This document shows positions 1 to 4,360 of a stretch of DNA of 5,524 bases, piece by piece (the first letter of the stretch is position 1; every line of letters starts with the position of its first letter). Under the pieces are notes generated by a model that ran no database searches, had not been told where the DNA came from, and saw only the letters and a list, made by a program, of their open reading frames with translations. The stretch comes from CAYWGR01 sp964458015 (GTDB lineage: Bacteria; Planctomycetota; Planctomycetia; Pirellulales; Thermoguttaceae): positions 1-5,524 of the forward strand of contig CAYWGR010000251.1 in the NCBI GenBank assembly GCA_964458015.1, read 5' to 3'. Position numbers and translations under genes: made by a program.

Positions 1-16
1 TAAATGAAATATCTTT

Positions 17-38
17 GCGCCTTTGCGACTTTGCGTGA
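17..38. repeat. Single copy of the GCGCCTTTGCG dispersed repeat
   Basis: This 22-base stretch (GCGCCTTTGCG followed by ACTTTGCGTGA) matches, at 20 of 22 positions, the arm of the inverted repeat at 2404-2460 read in the same sense. It sits in non-coding sequence downstream of the receiver gene. Similar 'ctttgcg...cttggcg' sequences recur between genes in many planctomycete and cyanobacterial genomes, as I recall. Only the resemblance within this window is directly visible. Confidence 0.6.
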
Positions 39-93
39 GTATTTGTTCGTAATTGCCCCTTGATTGTAAGGATTTCTAAAGGATGTGTAGATA

Positions 94-165
94 CCAATGG
101 GCAAAGCCAGTGGCACTCTTTTTTGAACGGGACACCGGCACTGGCCAAGCCCAGTGGCACTCATT
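94..165. repeat. Two tandem copies of a CCAGTGGCACTC palindromic repeat
   Basis: The motif CCAGTGGCACTC followed by a T-rich run occurs twice, at 107-118 and 151-162, 44 bases apart. Each copy is the right arm of a small hairpin. CCAATGG (94-100) faces CCAGTGG (107-113) with one mismatch across GCAAAG, and CACTGG (139-144) faces CCAGTG (151-156) perfectly across CCAAGC. The pair lies 26 bases past the stop of the receiver gene on the minus strand. It could therefore end or stabilise that transcript, although there is no clean T-tract directly after a stem. It looks like a small dispersed palindromic element. The rest of bases 1-190 shows nothing coding. Confidence 0.6.
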
Positions 166-190
166 TTTCAATGAACTGTCAGCTCTCCGA

Positions 191-613
191 CTATTTTGCA
201 GCATTCTGACCGTTGTCGGCCAACAACTCTTCGATTTTACGAATCAAAGGGCCGTAGTGGTAGGGCTTTGCCACGAATTCTCCGTTTGGCAGGCGGTCGC
301 GCCACCCGCGCAGATTGCCCAAAAGGACAAGTCGGGGCTGATAAGAGGTATTTTGGGGGGATGTGGGCGTTGTTTGTGGTGCAGGCGTCTCGGCTGATCC
401 CAAAGAAGGGGCCGAAAATTGATCGGCTGCCGGATTTTCGATTTCGAGATCCAGCACAATCAGGTCGGGCTGATGCTGGCGCGCGAGCCGTAGGCCGTTT
501 GCACTGCCGCCGGTCGCCAAGGTTCGCACGCCGCGACGTTCGAGCGCGGTTTGCAAAACTTCGCGCGTTTCTTCCGATCGATCCACGATCAATACGCTAG
601 GCTGGCCGTTCAC
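191..613 (-). CDS. Divergent single-domain response regulator (receiver domain)
   Basis: Predicted 140-residue cytoplasmic protein, essentially one CheY-like receiver domain with no output domain. Visible landmarks are strand 1 (SVLIVD, Asp11), the phosphoacceptor strand DLIVLD with Asp55, and the conserved lysine in FVAKPY (Lys116). It is atypical. The second acidic residue of the usual DD pair is Arg12, the Thr/Ser at the end of strand 4 is Gly99 (LVLLGN), and residues 61-93 form a Pro/Thr/Ser/Gln-rich insertion where helix 3 should be. Asp55 to Lys116 is 61 residues, against 52 in CheY. Mg2+ binding and phosphorylation may therefore be weak, and it may act as a docking module. The start is GTG, chosen because GGAGG sits 8 bases upstream and no other start occurs in frame above it. 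No kinase gene is in view, so its partner is unknown. The fold is well supported and the function is inferred. Confidence 0.85.
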   Translation of the reverse strand: MNGQPSVLIVDRSEETREVLQTALERRGVRTLATGGSANGLRLARQHQPDLIVLDLEIENPAADQFSAPSLGSAETPAPQTTPTSPQNTSYQPRLVLLGNLRGWRDRLPNGEFVAKPYHYGPLIRKIEELLADNGQNAAK

Positions 614-621
614 GGCAACGC

Positions 622-626
622 CCTCC
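622..626 (-). promoter_or_regulatory. Ribosome binding site of the receiver gene
   Basis: Minus-strand GGAGG lies 8 bases before the GTG codon at 613-611. The reading frame stays open upstream with no ATG, GTG or TTG in the stretch I read, so this site fixes the GTG as the start. Confidence 0.7.
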
Positions 627-683
627 GTGGCGTCAGTTATGTAAATGCCGACATGGCCAATAATCCTTATTCGACCACCGACA

Positions 684-698
684 CGACTGTTACAGTCG
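684..698. promoter_or_regulatory. Perfect dyad CGACTG-TTA-CAGTCG in the leader of the receiver gene
   Basis: A perfect 6-bp inverted repeat with a 3-base centre lies about 70 bases upstream of the receiver start, inside the 218-bp gap after the lipoprotein gene. It could be a protein-binding dyad or a small RNA hairpin. The same gap holds a 9-base direct repeat, GCAGGATTC, at 710-718 and 728-736. No convincing promoter was recognised. Regulatory meaning is inference only. Confidence 0.25.
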
Positions 699-831
699 CG
701 TTTGCCGTGGCAGGATTCATTGGCGATGCAGGATTCCCTTGAGGAACATCCTTGTCCCCCAAACTGAAGGGCATGAAGATAGCGTCCGACACGGTTTGTG
801 TAAAGCCGGAAATTATGAAAAAAACCAGAGA

Positions 832-1236
832 TTATTCCAGCCGGAAATCGATAGCGCCACTCTCGGGCGTGATGGTGCGGGTGAGCGTCGTGGCGGAATT
901 GTATTTGGGCGGGATTAAATCCACGCGCTCAGGATATTTGGCGCCCATCGCGCCTTCGAGCATCTTGCCGGTCTCCTTGGTCGAGGTGATCCGCACCTTT
1001 TTATCGCCCGGCAGAATCCGGATTTGATACCGGCCGTCCTTGATCTTGCCGGCCGCCGTCGCGGCAGTGCCGCCTTTCGCGTCGGCAAACACGATTTCGC
1101 CCTGGGCCACCGGCTGACCCTTATAGGTCACCTCGCCGCTGACGACATACTGCTTCGGCTCGCGGCTACAACCGGAAAACGAGACAATTCCCGCGATCAA
1201 CAAACAAAAAACAAGTTGATAAGTGCCAATTTTCAT
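832..1236 (-). CDS. Small transthyretin-like (carboxypeptidase regulatory-like) lipoprotein
   Basis: Predicted 134-residue exported lipoprotein. Residues 1-22 form a signal peptide (MKIG, then a hydrophobic stretch) ending in FSGC, so Cys23 would be lipidated. The body starts with VSGEVTYKGQPVAQGEIVF, the typical opening of the small carboxypeptidase-regulatory/transthyretin-like beta-sandwich. It continues with GRYQIRILPGDKKVRI (from about residue 88) and ends with a strand, GAIDFRLE. Planctomycetes carry many such lipoproteins of about 130-160 residues, often next to DUF1559 genes as here. Their biochemical role is not known to me. I chose the ATG at 1236 over an in-frame TTG four codons upstream, because the ATG gives a clean lysine-containing signal start and has a weak GGGA 6 bases before it. 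The gene follows the DUF1559 gene after a 174-bp gap occupied mostly by a palindrome. Seven T residues follow 7 bases after the stop, but I see no clear stem before them. Confidence 0.85.
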   Translation of the reverse strand: MKIGTYQLVFCLLIAGIVSFSGCSREPKQYVVSGEVTYKGQPVAQGEIVFADAKGGTAATAAGKIKDGRYQIRILPGDKKVRITSTKETGKMLEGAMGAKYPERVDLIPPKYNSATTLTRTITPESGAIDFRLE

Positions 1237-1253
1237 TGCATATCCCAATTTAA

Positions 1254-1370
1254 GTGTAAGCAGAAAAGAAATGGGAAAAAGGCAAAATGGAAAGATGTAA
1301 CTGCAATCTTTTTAGGAAACAATCAATTTTGTATTTCCATTTTTCCCCTTTTCCTTTTTTCCTCTTACAC
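1254..1370. repeat. 117-bp imperfect palindrome (MITE-like) between two genes
   Basis: The outer ends are exact inverse complements: GTGTAAG at 1254-1260 and CTTACAC at 1364-1370. Inside them the purine-rich left arm (to ATGGAAA at 1287-1293) is complementary, with small gaps, to the pyrimidine-rich right arm (from TTTCCAT at 1334-1340). This leaves a centre of about 40 bases. No obvious target-site duplication flanks it. It ends 17 bases before the lipoprotein start, so in RNA it would form a long stem in that gene's leader. It may be a non-autonomous mobile repeat or a transcript-processing structure; sequence alone does not decide. Confidence 0.6.
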
Positions 1371-1410
1371 GGACCGTTGCCTTCCAAAGTAAGCCGGCAG
1401 CCTACCACTT

Positions 1411-2364
1411 CTAATACTCTCCAACCACCAGCCCATCCTGCGAGCTGCCCAAATTCTGCCAGGTTGTTTGATTGACCGAATTGCTGACAAATCGGACGGA
1501 GCCGTCGCACAAGGCGACATTGACGCCGCCGGAGTGGCAACTGCGAGCGGAAAGGTTCAACGGCGTTGAGCCGGAGTTTTGGCCCGACGCGCCGGCACAG
1601 GGCATGCCGAGCGAGGCGGCGCCCGTCGGATCAGGGCACCACTCGCTGGTGAGCAGATAGTCGGGCACGGACGTATTCGGCACTTCGAGCGTCGTGATGC
1701 CGGCGTGGTGTCCGTACCAGATCAGGCCGCGAAGATCGGTTTGCGAGCCTTCGGTGCCGAGCGTTCCGCCCTGGCGCACTTCGGCGAGCATGAGCGTGTT
1801 GCTTGTGCCGTCGCGGATCGCGCTGAAATTGACCGATGTGATTTTCGTGTTGCCGTCTTCCTCGTAATAGAAAGGCGCGCCATGAAAGATAGCGCCGTTT
1901 AGAGGCGAGACGCGATAGACCGAGGTATTGCCCAGGTTGACGGCATAATTGAAGTTGGCCATTCGCATGGCGCCGCCGCCCCAAGAGGATTTCGAGGGCG
2001 TGTCGCTGGGGCAAATATGCGCGGCAATCGGGATGCGGCAGATCGTCAGGTTCGGTTCGACTTGGTAGATTTGCGTTTCATCCCAACCGGCGGCCAGGGC
2101 GGTTTGCTCGATGAAAGGCAGCGTCATCTTGACCCAGCCGCCGCGGCCCCAGGTCGAGGCGGCGAACGGCAGCACGTTATGGGCCGAATGATAATTGTGC
2201 ATCGCCAAGCCGAGCTGTTTGAGATTGTTGCTGCATTGCAAGCGGCGCGCTGCCTCTCGCGCCGATTGCACTGCCGGAAGCAATAGCGAGATCAAGATGC
2301 CGATGATCGTGATAACCACCAAAAGTTCAACGAGCGTAAACGCCCTGCGGCATTGGGGACGCAT
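1411..2364 (-). CDS. DUF1559 pseudopilin-like protein with H-X9-DG C-terminus
   Basis: Predicted 317-residue envelope protein of the large planctomycete DUF1559 (SBP_bac_10) family. It begins with a type IV prepilin signal: a short basic leader ending RRA, then FTLVELLVVITIIGILISLL, with cleavage expected between Ala8 and Phe9 and the conserved Glu13 at position +5. The long N-terminal helix continues through VQSAREAARRLQCSNNLKQL, the family hallmark. The C-terminus carries the processing-associated motif, His277, nine residues, then Asp287-Gly288 (HSGGVNVALCDG). Length is typical for the family. A prepilin peptidase is expected to mature it; its final role is not established. The reading frame is open 30 codons further upstream to 2454, but that stretch only translates the repeat at 2404-2460. 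The Met before RPQCRRAFTL is therefore the start, although it has no strong ribosome site (only GGG 7 bases upstream). Confidence 0.95.
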   Translation of the reverse strand: MRPQCRRAFTLVELLVVITIIGILISLLLPAVQSAREAARRLQCSNNLKQLGLAMHNYHSAHNVLPFAASTWGRGGWVKMTLPFIEQTALAAGWDETQIYQVEPNLTICRIPIAAHICPSDTPSKSSWGGGAMRMANFNYAVNLGNTSVYRVSPLNGAIFHGAPFYYEEDGNTKITSVNFSAIRDGTSNTLMLAEVRQGGTLGTEGSQTDLRGLIWYGHHAGITTLEVPNTSVPDYLLTSEWCPDPTGAASLGMPCAGASGQNSGSTPLNLSARSCHSGGVNVALCDGSVRFVSNSVNQTTWQNLGSSQDGLVVGEY

Positions 2365-2403
2365 GATTTTACCCGATTTGAAAAGAGGATGAGCAATCAC
2401 TAA

Positions 2404-2460
2404 GCGCCTTAGCGTCTTGGCGTGATTTATTGCATTGTTCACGCCAAGACGCAAAGGCGC
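2404..2460. repeat. Inverted pair of a 22-bp dispersed repeat
   Basis: Left arm 2404-2425 (begins GCGCCTTAGCG, ends CTTGGCGTGA) and right arm 2439-2460 (TCACGCCAAG then ACGCAAAGGCGC) are inverse complements at 21 of 22 positions, separated by 13 bases. The loop sequence TTTATTGCATT recurs just outside the right arm at 2468-2478. A related single copy lies at 17-38. The pair sits between the SGNH hydrolase stop and the DUF1559 start. In RNA it would form a strong hairpin 45 bases past the SGNH stop, so it may end or stabilise that transcript. It may also be a REP-like dispersed element. Confidence 0.75.
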
Positions 2461-2505
2461 GAAGCATTTTATTGCATTCGCGTCGATGCGTTCAAGTAAA
2501 AGTAT

Positions 2506-3273
2506 TTAGCGTTTTCGCCATAGGTAGCCTGAAAGGGCCAGCAAACCGGTCAACAACATGGCAACGCAACTCGGTTCCGGCACAACTAATGCGTTATACC
2601 AAGTTTGTGCCATTTTATCGTATCCGACGGCGCCCGGATGCAACGAATCCGGCAGATCGGCGGCGGTCAGGGCGTCGTGCATATTTACGAGATGAATGTC
2701 TTTGCTTTTCCGGAATTCGGAGACAATGCCCGGTAGAGCGGCATTGAACGTATGCACGGCCTCTTCCACCGCCGGAAAGGGCGTGAGCGAGGCAACGTAG
2801 AGCGACACGTCGGGCTGTTTGTTGTAGATATTGGTGATTAAGTTTTTCAACCGCGTGGGGGCGTTTGCAACGTCATAACCCGTTCCCATATCATTTGTGC
2901 CGATCATCAGCAAAATAATGTCGGGCGAAACGCCGCTGGGACCGATCCAGGTATTGAGATTTTCATCCAATCCTGGCCGCGTCGCGCCGCTGCCGGCGCC
3001 GTTGATGATATATCCGCTATGTCCTTCATGGTGCGTTTGGTTCGCATTGGAGAGTGTTGTAGTTGCGTTGCCGGTATCCGAACCTACAAAGGTGAAGGTA
3101 TGCCCGGCGTTGGTCAACAACGTATAGAGCGGGTCGCGGTAGCCGCCGTCATCGCCGACGCCGAGGGTGATGGAATCGCCCATCGGCATGATTTTGCCGA
3201 GATCCTTGGCCTGGGCGGCCTGCGATGCGAGGATTGTGATACAAAACAGGGAACAAGCAAGTATTCTAGTCAT
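2506..3273 (-). CDS. Secreted SGNH/GDSL hydrolase with PEP-CTERM sorting signal
   Basis: Predicted 255-residue exported esterase-type enzyme. A signal peptide (residues 1-22, ending AAQA) is followed at once by SGNH block I, MPMGDSIT, with nucleophile Ser34. Gly64 (FVGS) fits block II, Asn127 in IGTND is block III, and Asp209 and His212 in DSLHPG complete the Ser-His-Asp triad in block V. The C-terminus from residue 231 is a PEP-CTERM signal: VPEPS, a hydrophobic helix, then WRKR. This suggests exosortase processing and surface or matrix anchoring. Such enzymes usually remove acyl groups from carbohydrates or lipids; the substrate cannot be read here. I chose the ATG over an in-frame TTG three codons upstream, because AGGA lies 11 bases before the ATG but only 2 before the TTG. 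All catalytic residues are present, so it is probably active. Confidence 0.93.
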   Translation of the reverse strand: MTRILACSLFCITILASQAAQAKDLGKIMPMGDSITLGVGDDGGYRDPLYTLLTNAGHTFTFVGSDTGNATTTLSNANQTHHEGHSGYIINGAGSGATRPGLDENLNTWIGPSGVSPDIILLMIGTNDMGTGYDVANAPTRLKNLITNIYNKQPDVSLYVASLTPFPAVEEAVHTFNAALPGIVSEFRKSKDIHLVNMHDALTAADLPDSLHPGAVGYDKMAQTWYNALVVPEPSCVAMLLTGLLALSGYLWRKR

Positions 3274-3309
3274 CGTGAGCAACGTCCTGTGTATGCGAAG
3301 AAAACAGCC

Positions 3310-3336
3310 CCCCTCTCTCGTGTTGCGAGAGAGGGG
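3310..3336 (-). terminator. Strong hairpin after the PEP-CTERM gene, possible terminator
   Basis: CCCCTCTCTCG (3310-3320) and CGAGAGAGGGG (3326-3336) are perfect inverse complements, giving an 11-bp stem with a 5-base loop. It begins 25 bases past the stop of the PEP-CTERM gene on the minus strand and is followed by GGGCTGTTTTCTTC. The T-rich run starts only about 5 bases after the stem, so this is an imperfect intrinsic terminator. It lies 37 bases before the SGNH start, so it could alternatively be a dispersed palindrome or leader hairpin. Confidence 0.55.
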
Positions 3337-3360
3337 AGAGCGATATCTTTACTAATCCTT

Positions 3361-4155
3361 TTACTTGCGCTTTCGCCAAGCGTAGGCCATCATGGCGGCA
3401 GCACCGGCGAGCGACAAGATCGTGGTCGATGGTTCGGGCACCGTAGCACTGCCGACGACGTCGATTTCTTGTACAACCATGCCGTCGATGCTTGCTCCCG
3501 TGGAGCCGTTATCGAGATAGGTAATGCGGATGGCATCAACGCCTGTTAGATTTATGGTTCCGTTGCTTAAAATCCCTCCGCCTTGGTTCGTTAAGCGCAG
3601 TCGGGTTTCCGTTGCGCCCATGAGACTCAGATCCGTAAAAGGGGCATAGGTGTAAGTTCCTAGAGTAAGCCATGAATTACTACCGACTTTGCTCACTTCA
3701 ACGGTCATATTTTGGTTTGCCAAGGAACGTGAATTTTCGTTCCAACCGGCAAAGGAGTCGATTTGGGTAATATCGTATCCATTCGTGTTTGTCGTCGTGT
3801 TCAGCACAAAAGTGTATGCAACCGGAAGATAGGATGGATTTACCCCGAGAGAAGTTATGGGGTAAAATTCTCCAGCAGCGGATGCAGGCCGAAGCAGGCC
3901 GTCATTGGCCAATGTGGTATTCGCATCGACATTGAAGAAGTCCCCACGGCTGCGTATGGCCGACGAGAATGTGGACTGGCCGTTGTTTACCAGATCCAAG
4001 GCACTTGCGGGAATAACATTCTCCGTGGTAATGGAATTATCGTCTCCCGAAACATTAGCGCTATCGGTCGTAATGACCGTCGCCTGGGCCGAGAGCGAGA
4101 CGCCCAGCACGAGGGCGACCATCGATAAGGCTAAAAGAAACTTGCATGTTCTCAT
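3361..4155 (-). CDS. Secreted PEP-CTERM protein, beta-sandwich-like body
   Basis: Predicted 264-residue exported protein of unknown function. Residues 1-25 are a signal peptide (MRTCKFLLALS...SAQA). Residues 239-264 are a textbook PEP-CTERM tail: VPEPS, a hydrophobic helix, and the basic end WRKRK recognised by exosortase. The body is rich in Asn, Thr and Ser. From about residue 95 it resembles a galactose-binding or discoidin-like sandwich: TQIDSFAGW (130-138), VEVSKVGSNSWLTL (152-165), VDAIRITYLDN (206-216) and a final strand, VVQEIDVVG. That fold is inference from strand pattern only. AAGGAGA lies 9 bases before the chosen ATG. The frame stays open 113 codons further up and even overlaps the preceding gene, but that stretch lacks coding character and is rejected. 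It follows the FecR-type gene by 205 bp and precedes another PEP-CTERM gene, suggesting a shared surface or matrix role. Confidence 0.88.
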   Translation of the reverse strand: MRTCKFLLALSMVALVLGVSLSAQATVITTDSANVSGDDNSITTENVIPASALDLVNNGQSTFSSAIRSRGDFFNVDANTTLANDGLLRPASAAGEFYPITSLGVNPSYLPVAYTFVLNTTTNTNGYDITQIDSFAGWNENSRSLANQNMTVEVSKVGSNSWLTLGTYTYAPFTDLSLMGATETRLRLTNQGGGILSNGTINLTGVDAIRITYLDNGSTGASIDGMVVQEIDVVGSATVPEPSTTILSLAGAAAMMAYAWRKRK

Positions 4156-4164
4156 CGCAATGAA

Positions 4165-4171
4165 TCTCCTT
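4165..4171 (-). promoter_or_regulatory. Ribosome binding site that fixes the PEP-CTERM start
   Basis: Minus-strand AAGGAGA lies 9 bases before the ATG at 4155-4153. The much longer upstream open frame is thereby ruled out as the real N-terminus, because the signal peptide begins exactly here. Confidence 0.7.
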
Positions 4172-4272
4172 GACAAGACATCAAAAAAATGTTGAAAAAA
4201 TCCAGCCCCTTTTATCTCTCTTCTACGGCCCATTATCTGTCGAATGTGTGCCGTTTTCGTTTTTCGATAGTC

Positions 4273-4295
4273 GCAAGGAAAATATAAATCCTTGC
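4273..4295. other. Small AT-looped inverted repeat after the FecR-type gene
   Basis: GCAAGGA (4273-4279) and TCCTTGC (4289-4295) are perfect inverse complements around a 9-base AT-rich centre. The element lies 65 bases past the FecR-type stop and 117 bases before the PEP-CTERM start. It may be a weak hairpin, an operator-like dyad or chance. No T-tract follows on the minus strand, so it is not called a terminator. The rest of 4156-4360 shows no gene, and no promoter I would defend. Confidence 0.3.
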
Positions 4296-4360
4296 CCGCA
4301 ATTCGCGTTCGCTTGGTTGTTTGCCTGCCAACTCCTTTCGATCCGCATTCGGTAAGTTCG

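Noticed and set aside
818..824. Intrinsic terminator after the lipoprotein gene based on a run of seven T
   Set aside because: No convincing stem precedes the T-run; the nearby complementary bases are too short.
1249..1410. Small genes within the purine/pyrimidine-rich gap
   Set aside because: Open frames here only translate the palindrome arms into Lys- and Phe-rich sequence, without a ribosome site or motif.
2365..2454. N-terminal extension of the DUF1559 protein
   Set aside because: It is a translation of the inverted dispersed repeat and would place 30 residues before a prepilin leader that must be short.
3019..3549. Plus-strand open frame opposite the SGNH and PEP-CTERM genes
   Set aside because: It crosses two real minus-strand genes and a hairpin, and its product shows no recognisable motif or signal. 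The minus-strand frames carry clear domains.
4156..4360. Sigma-70-like promoter (TATATT or GATAAT as -10) before the PEP-CTERM gene
   Set aside because: No acceptable -35 element at 16-18 bases could be found for either candidate.
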